From Ensifer adhaerens (GTDB lineage Bacteria > Pseudomonadota > Alphaproteobacteria > Rhizobiales > Rhizobiaceae): a stretch of DNA of 64,000 nt. The stretch is taken from positions 124,001-188,000 of the forward strand of contig NZ_LGAP01000005.1 of NCBI RefSeq assembly GCF_001270265.1, in the 5' to 3' direction. A program made the position numbers and the translations under genes. Of this stretch, positions 1 to 8,916 are shown piece by piece; positions within the stretch are counted from its first letter, which is position 1; every line of letters starts with the position of its first letter. Below the pieces are notes generated by a model, which made no database searches, was not told where the DNA came from, and saw nothing but the letters and a program-made list of their open reading frames with translations.

Positions 1-2556
1 CTCAAGGTTTCGCCGCGTTTCGCCGGCGAGTTGCTCGTGACCGTCGGGACCGAAGACCTGGTCACGACGCAGACCGCAACGATCGCCGCCGAAGGTGGCG
101 AGGTCGATCTGCCCGTCACCGCCGATTGGGGAGCCGGCGCCTATGTGACTGCGACCCTCTATCGCCCCGGCGACGCGCAGGAAAGCCGCATGCCGATGCG
201 GGCTATCGGCATCAAATGGTTGGCCGTCGATCCGGCCGATCGCAAGCTTGCCGTCACCCTCGAAGCGCCCGAAAAGACCGAGCCGCGCAAGCCGCTCGAC
301 ATCAGCCTGCAGGTGGCAGGCGCCGGCGCCAACGAGGAAGCCTATGTCACGATCGCCGCGGTCGACGTCGGCATCTTGAACCTGACCCGTTACGAAGCTC
401 CGGATCCGGCGGCCTGGTATTTCGGCCAGCGCCAGCTCGGCCTCGAAATGCGCGATCTCTACGGCCGTTTGATCGACGGCTCGCTTGGCGCGACCGGTAA
501 ATTGCGCACCGGCGGCGACGGTGGCCAGGTCGCACTGCAGGGAAGCCCGCCCACCGAGAAGCTCGTGGCGTTCTTCGAAGGCCCAGTGAAGCTCGACTCC
601 GACGGCAAGGCGACAGTCAATTTCGATATCCCGCAATTCAACGGCACGGCGCGCATCATGAGCGTCGCATGGACAAAATCCGGCGTTGGGCATGCCGTCC
701 GTGACGTCGTGATCCGCGATCCGATCGTCGTGACCGCAAGCCTGCCCCGCTTCCTCGCGCCGGGAGATCGCGCCGAACTGCGGCTCGATATCGCCAACAC
801 TGACGCCCCGGCCGGTGACTACCAGGTAGAGCTGACCACCAACGGACCGGTGACGGTGGAACAGGCAGGTCCTAGCGAAACGGTGCGCCTCGAACAGGGC
901 GGCAAATCGGTTCTGACGCTGCCGCTCGTCGGCCAGCACACGGGCGACGGCCTCGTCACCGTCCAGCTCACCGGCGCCTCCGGGCTTTCGCTCGAACAGG
1001 CGCTCAACATCCCAGTGCGCCCGGCTACTCTGCCGGTCACGCAGCGGCAGGTGGTTAACCTTGCAGCAGGAAGTAGCCTGACGATCGATGGTCAGTTGCT
1101 GGCCGATAGCGTGCTCCAGGGCGCGTCGGTTTCGCTGAGCGTCACCCGGTCGGCCGCCTTCGACATTCCCGCCATCCTGATGGCGCTCGACCGCTACCCT
1201 TATGGCTGCGCCGAGCAGACGACGAGCCGGGCGTTGCCGCTTCTCTATATGAGTGAACTGGCGAAGCAGTCGGGCCTCCCCGAGGACGGCGAGGTGACGA
1301 AGCGGGTGCAAGAGGCGATCTACCGCGTGCTCTCCTACCAATCGTCTTCCGGCAGTTTTGGCCTTTGGGGTCCGGGTTACGGCGACCTCTGGCTTGACGC
1401 CTATGTCACCGACTTCCTGACACGCGCACGCGAACAGAAGTACGACGTGCCTGAGGCAGCGATGGTGCAGGCGCTGGAAAACCTCCAGAACGGCCTCGGC
1501 TACGACACCAACGTTAGGGATCGCGGCAACGAGATCGCCTATTCGCTCTATGTGCTCGCGCGCAATCGCAAGGCTGCGGTCAACGACATCCGCTACTACG
1601 CCAACACGCTAATCAACGATTTCCCCACGCCACTGGCCAAGGCGCATATCGCGGCGGCATTGGCGCTCTATGGCGATGCCCAGCGGTCGCAGGAAATCTT
1701 TGCGTCCTCCGCCAACATGTCGACCGGCCTCGTCAATGTCAGCCTGTCGCGCTCCGACTACGGTTCTTCGCTGCGCGATGATGCAGCCGTCCTGGCTCTG
1801 GCCGCGGAAAGCCGTCCGGTTCCACCGATCATCCCGGAACTGTCGAAGGTCGTCGCCCGGCAATGGGAGCAGAAGAAGTACACCAGCACCCAGGAACAGG
1901 CCTGGATGCTGCTTGCAGCCCGTGCCGTTCAGGGTGGCGACGAGGACATGCTGCTTGACGTCAACGGCGCCTCGAAGACCGGCAGCTACGCCGCGAGGAT
2001 GCCCGGCGACGCTCTTCTCTCGCATCCGGTGGTGATCAAGAACGAGGGAGCGGATGCCGTCTCTGCCGTGGTGACCACGGTTGCGGCCCCGGCCCAGCCG
2101 CTGTCAGCCGGCGGTGACGGCTTTGCTATCGAGCGGACCTATTACACCCTTGATGGTGCCGAGGCCAATGTCAGCCAGGCCAGGCAGAACGAGCGCTATG
2201 TCGTGGTGCTGAAAGTGACCGAAACCAACGACTGGCCGTCCCGCGTGCTGGTTTCCGATTTGCTGCCGGCAGGCTTCCAGATCGACAACCCGAGCCTCGT
2301 CGACAGCGCCCAGCTGACGAACTTCGAATGGCTCGGCGAGATCACCGCCACGCACACGGAATTCCGCAACGACCGCTTCGTCGCCGCCTTCGACCGCACT
2401 GCCGGCGACAGCCGCGAGCTGACGCTTGCCTATGTTGTGCGCGCCGTGAACCCGGGCGTCTACGATCATCCCGCAGCAAGCGTCGAAGACATGTACCGGC
2501 CGCAGTTCTCGGCACGCACCGCGACCGGGCGCATGGAGGTCTTGGCGGCGCAATAG
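1..2556 (+). CDS. Bacterial alpha-2-macroglobulin (bMG), C-terminal part
   Basis: The reading frame is open from the first base, so the gene begins before the window; 851 codons are visible, about half of a typical bMG. These periplasmic lipoprotein-type protease traps use an internal thioester to capture attacking proteases. The thioester motif C-A-E-Q is seen at 1207-1218 (within YGCAEQTTS), so the protein should be of the reactive class. It is followed by the alpha-helical thioester domain (repeated W/Y-rich segments) and a C-terminal receptor-like beta domain. The downstream neighbour is pbpC, 5 bases after the stop; the bMG-PBP1c pairing is well known and suggests joint defence or repair of the cell envelope. 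The signal peptide and lipobox cannot be checked here. Confidence 0.93.
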   Translation, partial: LKVSPRFAGELLVTVGTEDLVTTQTATIAAEGGEVDLPVTADWGAGAYVTATLYRPGDAQESRMPMRAIGIKWLAVDPADRKLAVTLEAPEKTEPRKPLDISLQVAGAGANEEAYVTIAAVDVGILNLTRYEAPDPAAWYFGQRQLGLEMRDLYGRLIDGSLGATGKLRTGGDGGQVALQGSPPTEKLVAFFEGPVKLDSDGKATVNFDIPQFNGTARIMSVAWTKSGVGHAVRDVVIRDPIVVTASLPRFLAPGDRAELRLDIANTDAPAGDYQVELTTNGPVTVEQAGPSETVRLEQGGKSVLTLPLVGQHTGDGLVTVQLTGASGLSLEQALNIPVRPATLPVTQRQVVNLAAGSSLTIDGQLLADSVLQGASVSLSVTRSAAFDIPAILMALDRYPYGCAEQTTSRALPLLYMSELAKQSGLPEDGEVTKRVQEAIYRVLSYQSSSGSFGLWGPGYGDLWLDAYVTDFLTRAREQKYDVPEAAMVQALENLQNGLGYDTNVRDRGNEIAYSLYVLARNRKAAVNDIRYYANTLINDFPTPLAKAHIAAALALYGDAQRSQEIFASSANMSTGLVNVSLSRSDYGSSLRDDAAVLALAAESRPVPPIIPELSKVVARQWEQKKYTSTQEQAWMLLAARAVQGGDEDMLLDVNGASKTGSYAARMPGDALLSHPVVIKNEGADAVSAVVTTVAAPAQPLSAGGDGFAIERTYYTLDGAEANVSQARQNERYVVVLKVTETNDWPSRVLVSDLLPAGFQIDNPSLVDSAQLTNFEWLGEITATHTEFRNDRFVAAFDRTAGDSRELTLAYVVRAVNPGVYDHPAASVEDMYRPQFSARTATGRMEVLAAQ

Positions 2557-2561
2557 GCCTG

Positions 2562-4646
2562 ATGATGTCGATAGCGCGAAAACTGCTGATCGCGATCTCC
2601 GCCGGCATGTTGCTGGCGGGGCTTTCGGTTTTTGCGCTCGACAAGGCCGATCAGGCGTTTCCGCCGCCGCTCGAGGCGGCCGGCATCGTGTCCCGCGAGG
2701 TCCTCGCTGTCGACGGGCAATTGCTCAGGGCCTTTGCAACGCCTGACGGTCTCTGGCGACTGAAGACCACTGTCGATGATGTCGACCCGCAGTTCCTGCG
2801 GATGCTGGTCGCCTATGAGGACCAGCGGTTTCGCGAGCATGCCGGCATCGACTTCCTCGCGCTTGGCCGCGCCGCGCTGCAGTTCGTCACCAATGGCCGC
2901 ATCGTTTCCGGCGCCTCCACTCTTTCGATGCAGGTGGCGCGGCTGATCGAACCGCGCGAGCAGCGAAGCATTGCGGCCAAGCTGCTTCAGATCGCCCGGG
3001 CGATCCAGATCGAGCGCCGCCTGTCCAAGGACCAGATTCTCGATCTTTACCTGAGTCACGCGCCCTATGGCGGCAATCTGGAAGGCGTGCGCGCCGCGAG
3101 CCTTGCCTGGTTCGGCAAGGAGCCGAAGCGCCTTTCGGTCGGCGAAGCCGCACTGCTGGTAGCGCTGCCGCAACTGCCGGAAAAGCGCCGGCCGGACCGA
3201 AATCATGCCGCAGCCGCGGCGGCACGTGAGCGTGTCTTGACCCGCATGGCCGTTGCCGAAGTGATCGGCGAAGGCGAGGCCGAGCGCGCTGCGATGACAG
3301 ATATTCCCACTCGCCGCCTTCAACTGCCGGCCTATGCCGCCCATCTGGCCGAGGCGGCGCTGCGCAAGCAGCCGACGGCCGTGCAACATCACACGACGCT
3401 GCGCCGCAACGTGCAACGCGGCCTGGAGACGGTTGCACGGGAAGGCGCCGCCAAGTTGGGGCCGCGGGTGTCCGTCGCCATGGTCATGGCCGACGCGCGC
3501 ACGGGCGAGATCATCGGCGAAGTCGGCTCGGCCGACTATTTCGATGCAAGCCGCTCGGGCTGGATTGACATGACGCGGATCAACCGCTCGCCCGGCTCGA
3601 CGCTGAAGCCCTTCATCTACGGTCTCGCCTTCGAGGAAGGCCTGGTCAGCCAGGAAACGATCATCGAAGATCGGCCGGCCGACTTCTTCGGCTATCGGCC
3701 GCGCAATTTCGACATGAGCTACCAAGGCGACGTCAGCGTGCGCCAGGCGCTGCAACTGTCGCTCAACGTACCCGCCATCCGCCTGCTCGATGTCGTCGGC
3801 CCTGCCCGGCTGATGGTGCGGTTCCGCCGCGCCGAGGTGAAGCCGGTGCTGCCGGCCGGGGAGGCTCCCGGACTGGCGATCGGCCTTGGTGGCGTCGGCC
3901 TGACGCTACGAGATCTCGTGCAGCTTTATGCGGGTCTCGCCAATCGCGGATTCCCGGTGCGGCTTGGCGATGGCATCACCGGCACGGCCGGATTGATTGA
4001 CGGCGAGCCGCTGCTGTCTGCCGTTTCCGCCTGGCATGTCTCTGATGTGCTCTCCGCCGTCGTTCCGCCGGCAGGAAGCCGCCAGCGGGGCATCGCCTAT
4101 AAGACGGGCACCAGCTATGGCTACCGCGACGCCTGGTCGGTCGGCTACGACGGCCGTTATGTCCTCGGGGTCTGGGTCGGGCGGCCGGACAATGGCGCCG
4201 TCCCGGGATTGACCGGCTATGGCGCCGCCGCCCCCATTCTCTTTGAAGGCTTTGCCAAATCCGGCTTGCCCATCACGCCGCTGCCGGATGCGCCGTCAGG
4301 TGCCGTTCGCATCTCGCAGACCGAGCTGCCGATCAGCCAGCGCCGTTTCTCGATGACGGCAAGCGGTCTCGTCAACGCTTCGGCGCGCGAGCCGGCGCCA
4401 CAGATCGTCTTCCCGCCGGAGGGTGCGCGCGTCGAACTCGGCGTCGGCCTTGAGACAATGTCGCCACTGACCTTGAAGCTGCAAGGAGGCCGCGCTCCTT
4501 TCCGGTGGCTCGCAAATGGCAAGCCGCTTCCCGATCCGACCCGCAGGCGGACAACGCAATGGCAGCCGGACGGTGCTGGCTATTCCACCCTCACGGTTAT
4601 CGACGCCGTGGGTCGGGCTGCCAGCGTCCGGGTCTTCATCGAGTAG
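2562..4646 (+). CDS. pbpC: Penicillin-binding protein 1C
   Basis: This is a bifunctional class A penicillin-binding protein that polymerises glycan strands and cross-links peptides in the periplasm. About 694 aa: an N-terminal membrane anchor (residues 6-26), a GT51 glycosyltransferase domain with the E-D-x-x-F-x-x-H-x-G motif at residues 86-95 and the A-S-T-L-S-M-Q motif, a transpeptidase domain with S346-T-L-K349, S400-L-N402 and K514-T-G516, and a C-terminal PBP1C-specific beta domain (P-P-E-G-A-R region to the end). All catalytic residues are present. The start is ATG 2562 or 2565, just after the bMG stop, implying one transcript. An earlier in-frame start inside bMG would add non-homologous residues and is rejected. 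Confidence 0.95.
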   Translation: MMSIARKLLIAISAGMLLAGLSVFALDKADQAFPPPLEAAGIVSREVLAVDGQLLRAFATPDGLWRLKTTVDDVDPQFLRMLVAYEDQRFREHAGIDFLALGRAALQFVTNGRIVSGASTLSMQVARLIEPREQRSIAAKLLQIARAIQIERRLSKDQILDLYLSHAPYGGNLEGVRAASLAWFGKEPKRLSVGEAALLVALPQLPEKRRPDRNHAAAAAARERVLTRMAVAEVIGEGEAERAAMTDIPTRRLQLPAYAAHLAEAALRKQPTAVQHHTTLRRNVQRGLETVAREGAAKLGPRVSVAMVMADARTGEIIGEVGSADYFDASRSGWIDMTRINRSPGSTLKPFIYGLAFEEGLVSQETIIEDRPADFFGYRPRNFDMSYQGDVSVRQALQLSLNVPAIRLLDVVGPARLMVRFRRAEVKPVLPAGEAPGLAIGLGGVGLTLRDLVQLYAGLANRGFPVRLGDGITGTAGLIDGEPLLSAVSAWHVSDVLSAVVPPAGSRQRGIAYKTGTSYGYRDAWSVGYDGRYVLGVWVGRPDNGAVPGLTGYGAAAPILFEGFAKSGLPITPLPDAPSGAVRISQTELPISQRRFSMTASGLVNASAREPAPQIVFPPEGARVELGVGLETMSPLTLKLQGGRAPFRWLANGKPLPDPTRRRTTQWQPDGAGYSTLTVIDAVGRAASVRVFIE

Positions 4647-4913
4647 GGGTAAACCTTATTCGGCTGCGGTTTTGCGCGCCTCGCTCAGCAAGGCACCGAC
4701 CGGCTTGTGGACCGTCGCGTTGGCTCACTCCCTCGGCGCCGAAGCAACCGACGGTGGAATGGCAAAATTGCGAACAGCACCGCGTAAGATTGACGAAATA
4801 GTAGTTCTATCAGGAGAGGTTGCAATCGCTCACGCTAATCCATTGCACCGCCTCTGCTCGCCGACCTGATGATCGTTGCCGACAATTGCTGATTTCAATG
4901 AAGGATTGCTTAC

Positions 4914-5573
4914 ATGTCGAGGGCCATGACCGTCACCGTTGCCGACGACCACGCCATCGTGCGCGAAGGCTTGAAGATGCTGCTCTCGACGATGGAAGGC
5001 ATATCAGTGGTTGGTGAGGCCGCTGATGGCGAAGCCGTTTTGGCACTTGCCCGGAGCGAGCCGTCGGACCTTCTGATCCTTGATCTCGGCATGCCGGGTG
5101 TGGCGGGCATTCAGTTTATCGCCGACATCAGGGCGATCGCCCCAAGGATGAAGATCCTGGTACTGACCGCCAATATCGAGCCGCGAACGGTTCGCGCTGC
5201 CATCGATGCCGGCGCCAACGGCTATCTCACGAAGAATGGCGACCCGGCCGAGCTTACCGCTGCGGTTGACGCGCTTGGCGCCAACGGCATCTACCTCGCA
5301 CAATCGATACGTTTTGCAGTCAGCGACCCGGAGCGGCGGACCCTGCCCTCCGCCACCGATGAAGCGCTTTCGCCCATTCCCCTGACCAGGCGCGAAATGC
5401 AGATCCTTTCGCTCGCAGCACAGGGCCTGACGGCGCGCGAGATTGCCGAGCGGCTTGGCATCAGCCCTCTCACTGCACGCAAGCACCGCGAAAACCTGAT
5501 GCGCAAGCTCAGCCTGCATAGCGCCGCCGAGATCGCCGCCTACGCGGTTCGCATCGGCCTGCCCATTGGCTGA
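4914..5573 (+). CDS. NarL/FixJ-type response regulator, LuxR HTH
   Basis: A 219-aa two-domain response regulator. Residues about 5-122 form a receiver domain with acidic residues D11-D12 and the phospho-acceptor D57 (in L-I-L-D-L-G-M-P). Residues about 152-215 are a LuxR-type helix-turn-helix, starting at L-T-R-R-E-M-Q-I-L. It should act as a phosphorylation-dependent transcription factor. No histidine kinase lies next to it, so its partner and targets are unknown. AAGGA lies about 9 bases before ATG 4914; ATG 4926 is an alternative start. The 267 bases between pbpC and this gene (4647-4913) show no gene, hairpin or repeat that I can support. Confidence 0.9.
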   Translation: MSRAMTVTVADDHAIVREGLKMLLSTMEGISVVGEAADGEAVLALARSEPSDLLILDLGMPGVAGIQFIADIRAIAPRMKILVLTANIEPRTVRAAIDAGANGYLTKNGDPAELTAAVDALGANGIYLAQSIRFAVSDPERRTLPSATDEALSPIPLTRREMQILSLAAQGLTAREIAERLGISPLTARKHRENLMRKLSLHSAAEIAAYAVRIGLPIG

Positions 5574-5651
5574 AATCCGCATGCCGCGCCGGCTCCATCG
5601 GTGACATTCCCTTAACCACCCCATCGTTAGCCGCCGGTTCGAAGCTCCGAA

Positions 5652-5669
5652 ATACGGCACCTGCCGTAT
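5652..5669. promoter_or_regulatory. 18-bp palindrome upstream of lysE-type gene
   Basis: ATACGGCA-CC-TGCCGTAT is a perfect 8-base inverted repeat with a 2-base centre, lying 112 bases before the exporter start and 78 bases after the response-regulator stop. Its size and symmetry suit a dimeric regulator such as a LuxR-family protein. Which protein binds it is unknown. Confidence 0.4.
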
Positions 5670-5781
5670 GTCGCGAAGATACAACCAAGCGTAGTTATCT
5701 GCCGGCTCGATTTCCGGACTGACCGGGTCGAGACGAATGCCGCGCTGCCCGAGGAGCGGCCGGCAAACCGGAGGAACTGCG

Positions 5782-6396
5782 ATGCCCTCGATCGAGCACT
5801 GGATTTCGTTTGCGGTCGCCACGGCGATCTTTGCCTGCATGCCGGGGCCAGCCATTCTCTATATGACGGCGCAGACACTGGCCCATGGGCGCAAGGCCGG
5901 TTTTCTGGCGGCTCTCGGCATTCATATCGGCTGCTATGTGCATATCGCAGCAGCAACCCTCGGGCTTGCCGCCCTTCTCAGTCACGCACCGTTTCTCTAC
6001 GCTGCGATCAAACTCGCCGGCGCCGTTTATCTGGTCTGGCTTGGCGGCACGATGCTGCTCGGCATCGGCAAGCATGGCGGACATAAGACGGACACCAGTC
6101 CGGGCGTGTTGCGCGACAGCATCCTCGTCGAAATCCTCAACCCGAAGACCGCGTTGTTCTTCGTGACGTTCCTGCCGCAGTTCGTCGATCCGGCAGCGGC
6201 GATGCCGGTCGCGCTGCAATTCCTGGTCTTCGGCATGCTCGTCAACCTGGCATTGTCGGCGGCGGATGTTGCGGCTGTGCTGCTCGCCTCCCTGACCCTT
6301 GGCCGTTTCACTGGCGGCCAGAGCCGGCTGGTCCCACGCGCCTGCGGTTCGATCCTCATCGGTCTCGGCATGTTGCTGGCAACGCAGTCCGTCTGA
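5782..6396 (+). CDS. LysE/RhtB family exporter
   Basis: A 204-aa inner-membrane protein of the LysE/RhtB family, which exports amino acids or related small molecules. The N-terminal family signature around P-G-P-A (residues 18-21) is present, followed by about five or six hydrophobic segments separated by short polar loops (for example H-A-P-F-L-Y-A-A-I-K-L-A-G-A-V-Y-L). The start at ATG 5782 has GGAGG at 5770-5774; an upstream in-frame ATG at 5737 lacks a ribosome site and family similarity. The substrate cannot be told from sequence. It stands alone, with a perfect palindrome upstream as a possible control site. Confidence 0.88.
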   Translation: MPSIEHWISFAVATAIFACMPGPAILYMTAQTLAHGRKAGFLAALGIHIGCYVHIAAATLGLAALLSHAPFLYAAIKLAGAVYLVWLGGTMLLGIGKHGGHKTDTSPGVLRDSILVEILNPKTALFFVTFLPQFVDPAAAMPVALQFLVFGMLVNLALSAADVAAVLLASLTLGRFTGGQSRLVPRACGSILIGLGMLLATQSV

Positions 6397-6584
6397 CACG
6401 TAAGGTTCTGTGGCCGGATGCTCGGCTCTTCCATCAAAGCATGCCCGCCGGCCATCTCGCCCTTTCCTATCCCGGCTGTTTCAGCGATGATATCCACGCC
6501 TTGAACGCCAACGGAAAGCTCGAAGTCCTTCGGACGCCCATCTCAAGGTTATGGTTGCGCTCCATGCCAGAGGAATACGGTCGC

Positions 6585-7400
6585 ATGCTCAGCTCCGCCG
6601 AAATTTCGCAAGCAGCCGAGAGCCTTCACCAGGCGGAAGTCGATCGCAGCCAGATCGGTCTGCTCTCCCTCAAGCATCCCGGCATGACGATAGACGACGC
6701 CTATGCGGTTCAGTCCGCCTGGGTCCGGCGCAAGCGGGACCTCGGCCGGCGGATCATCGGCTTCAAGATCGGGTTGACATCCAAGGCCATGCAGCAGGCG
6801 CTGAACATCGACACGCCGGATTCCGGCGTGCTCTTCGACGACATGCTGTTCGAGGATGGCGCCACCATTCCCGCCGACCGGTTCATCCAGCCCCGAGTCG
6901 AAGCAGAAATCGCCTTCGTGATGAAGGCGCCGCTCAAGGGGCCGCGCGTCACCGTCCTGAACGTGCTTAACGCGACCGACTTCGTCATCCCTGCCTTGGA
7001 GATCCTTGATACCCGCATCGTCAGACGCGATCCGGAGACGCAGCAGGCGCGGGGCATCGCCGATACGATCGCCGACAATGCTGCAAACGCCGGGCTGATC
7101 CTTGGAGGACGACCGATGCGGGCCGACGCGGTCGACATGCGCTGGATGGGCGCCATCGTCTCGCGCAACGCCGAAGTCGAAGAAACCGGATTGGGCGCGG
7201 GCGTTCTCAATCATCCCGCCCGCGGCATTGCCTGGCTCGCCAACCGCCTGGCGCAGTATGGCGATGCGATCGAACCGGGGCAGATCGTGCTTTCCGGCTC
7301 GTTCGTGCGTGCAGTGGAAGCGCGCAGTGGCGACACTTTCGTTGCCGATTTCGGCAACCATGGCACAGTCAGCTGCCACTTCGCCCGAAGCGCCGCCTGA
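6585..7400 (+). CDS. hpaH: HpaH-like 2-oxo-hept-ene-dioate hydratase (FAH superfamily)
   Basis: A 271-aa member of the hydratase branch of the fumarylacetoacetate hydrolase superfamily. It closely resembles HpaH/HpcG, which hydrates 2-oxohept-4-ene-1,7-dioate in homoprotocatechuate breakdown. Shared features include S-L-x-x-P/H-x-x-T-I-x-D-A-Y-A-V-Q, G-x-K-I-G-L-T-S-K-A-M-Q, the metal-binding P-R-V-E-A-E-I-A-F-V segment, and S-D/A-N-A-A-N-A-G-x-I-L-G-G-R-P. No other hpa genes are present, so its true substrate is open. The start at ATG 6585 is chosen because AGAGG (6569-6573) precedes it and the family N-terminus begins there; a longer frame exists upstream. It is convergent with ttuD. Confidence 0.8.
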   Translation: MLSSAEISQAAESLHQAEVDRSQIGLLSLKHPGMTIDDAYAVQSAWVRRKRDLGRRIIGFKIGLTSKAMQQALNIDTPDSGVLFDDMLFEDGATIPADRFIQPRVEAEIAFVMKAPLKGPRVTVLNVLNATDFVIPALEILDTRIVRRDPETQQARGIADTIADNAANAGLILGGRPMRADAVDMRWMGAIVSRNAEVEETGLGAGVLNHPARGIAWLANRLAQYGDAIEPGQIVLSGSFVRAVEARSGDTFVADFGNHGTVSCHFARSAA

Positions 7401-7440
7401 CCAAGCGGCGCCAATGCGTTAGTCGCTCTATCCTCGCGCG

Positions 7441-8709
7441 CTATTGCACCAGGATAGCCCGGAAATCGTTGACATTGGTACCCGTCGGCCCGGGCTTGAA
7501 GATATCGCCAAGCGCGTCGAAGGCGCTCCAGCTGTCATTCCGCTGCAAGAGTGCCGCCGCATCGAGCCGTTGCTCGGCGAGCCGCGCGATGGTCGTGCCA
7601 TCGGCAAAGGCACCGGCATTGTCCTCAGAACCATCAATGCCGTCGGTATCGGCAGCAAGCGCCGAAACGCCCTTGGCGCCATCGATGCCGAGCGCCAGGG
7701 ACAGCAGGAACTCGCTGTTGCGCCCGCCCTTGCCTGCGCCACGCATGGTCACGGTCGTCTCCCCGCCGGAAAGAACGACAACGGGCTTGGGGAAGGGCCG
7801 GCCGCGGCCTGCGACCTCGCGGGCAATCGCCGCGTGAACGCTGCCAACGTCACGCGCCTCACCTTCGATCGCGTCCGAAAGAATGATCGCCTCGATGCCG
7901 GCTTCCCGCGCCTTGGCGGCCGCCGCTTCGAGCGAGACGGAAGCGGATGCGATCAGGCGGACCTCGTTGGCGGCGAAACGCGGGTCGGACGGAGACGGGG
8001 CCTCGGCTGCCGGATCGGCGAGCCACGCCAGAACTTTTTCGGGGAGCTGCAAGCCGTAGCGCTCGACGATCTTCAGCGCGTCGGCTCGGGTGCTTGCATC
8101 CGGCAAGGTCGGGCCGGAGGCCACCAGCGCCGGGTCATCGCCGGGTATGTCCGATACGACGAGGGAAACGACCTTCGCCGGGTAGGCAGCGGCTGCGAGC
8201 CTGCCGCCCTTGATCATCGAGACATGCTTGCGCACCGCGTTCATGGCGCTGATCGGCGCGCCCGAGGCGAGCAGCGCCCGATTGACGGCAACTTCATCAT
8301 CGAGCGAAAGCCCCGAAGGTGGCGAAGGCAGCAAGGCCGAACCGCCACCGCAGACAAGGGCGACGACCAGATCGTCTTTCGTCAGGCCGCTGACCTCGGC
8401 AAGCAAGCGCCGCGAGGCTTGCAGACCGCTTTCATCCGGCAGTGGGTGCGATGCTTCCAAGACTTCGATGCGTTGGCACTGGGCTGCATACCCGTAGCGG
8501 GTGACGACGACACCGGAAAGTGGACCGCCCCAGTGGCGCTCGAAGGCTTGCGCCATCTGTGCCGCACCCTTGCCGGCCCCCACCACGACGGTCCGGCCCT
8601 TTGGCCGCTCCGGCAAATTTGCCGCGATCACCAGTGCCGGATCGGCAGCGGCAACAGCAGAGGTGAACAGCGTCTCCAGGAAGCTGCGTGGGTCGGTGAT
8701 GGCTGGCAT
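7441..8709 (-). CDS. ttuD: Glycerate 2-kinase, MOFRL family
   Basis: A 422-aa glycerate kinase of the type II (MOFRL, TtuD/GckA) family, which phosphorylates D-glycerate to 2-phosphoglycerate in the cytoplasm. Seen: an N-terminal DUF4147-type domain with G-A-G-K-G-A-A and C-G-G-G-S-A-L-L glycine-rich segments, the V-R-K-H-V-S-x-I-K-G-G-R-L motif, and a C-terminal MOFRL domain (S-G-G-E-T-T-V-T, G-G-R-N-S-E-F, A-A-D-T-D-G-I-D-G). It follows gcl, hyi and glxR on the same strand, 207 bases downstream of glxR, and would complete the glycerate pathway. Two strong inverted repeats in that gap may set its expression apart from the upstream genes. Confidence 0.9.
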   Translation of the reverse strand: MPAITDPRSFLETLFTSAVAAADPALVIAANLPERPKGRTVVVGAGKGAAQMAQAFERHWGGPLSGVVVTRYGYAAQCQRIEVLEASHPLPDESGLQASRRLLAEVSGLTKDDLVVALVCGGGSALLPSPPSGLSLDDEVAVNRALLASGAPISAMNAVRKHVSMIKGGRLAAAAYPAKVVSLVVSDIPGDDPALVASGPTLPDASTRADALKIVERYGLQLPEKVLAWLADPAAEAPSPSDPRFAANEVRLIASASVSLEAAAAKAREAGIEAIILSDAIEGEARDVGSVHAAIAREVAGRGRPFPKPVVVLSGGETTVTMRGAGKGGRNSEFLLSLALGIDGAKGVSALAADTDGIDGSEDNAGAFADGTTIARLAEQRLDAAALLQRNDSWSAFDALGDIFKPGPTGTNVNDFRAILVQ

Positions 8710-8764
8710 TGGTCTCCCCCTGGAGCATGTCGCATCGCCTTCGATGCTCTACTACCCGTCATTC

Positions 8765-8808
8765 GCAATTCCGGACGCAAGACCGCTGCGCGCTCTTGCT
8801 GGAATTGC
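8765..8808. repeat. Imperfect palindromic intergenic element
   Basis: GCAATTCC (8765-8772) pairs with GGAATTGC (8801-8808), and the inner GCAAGA (8777-8782) with TCTTGC (8794-8799), giving a long imperfect hairpin. From memory, this form resembles dispersed palindromic elements common between genes in Rhizobium and Sinorhizobium. It lies between glxR and ttuD. Confidence 0.55.
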
Positions 8809-8817
8809 TTAGTCGTC

Positions 8818-8848
8818 TCGGGCGGCGGTTCCTCCTACCGCCGCCCGA
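8818..8848. terminator. Strong GC-rich hairpin between glxR and ttuD
   Basis: TCGGGCGGCGG (8818-8828) and CCGCCGCCCGA (8838-8848) form a perfect 11-base-pair stem with a 9-base loop. No T-tract follows on either strand, so it could be a transcript-stability or attenuation element rather than a classical terminator. Confidence 0.4.
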
Positions 8849-8916
8849 ACACATGATCGGCCCGGTGCAATGGGTCTCCGAACGGATCATGCGCATTTAT
8901 GCGGCCGGCAAAGGTC

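Noticed and set aside
2466-3755. Long minus-strand open frame opposite pbpC
   Set aside because: It lies antisense to a gene with intact catalytic motifs, has no family features and no ribosome site; high GC content makes such shadow frames common.
4516-4869. Possible small gene after pbpC
   Set aside because: Starts inside pbpC, lacks a ribosome site and has no protein-like features.
7444-8856. 470-codon plus-strand frame opposite ttuD
   Set aside because: Composition is Arg/Gly-rich without domains, and the other strand encodes a clear glycerate kinase.
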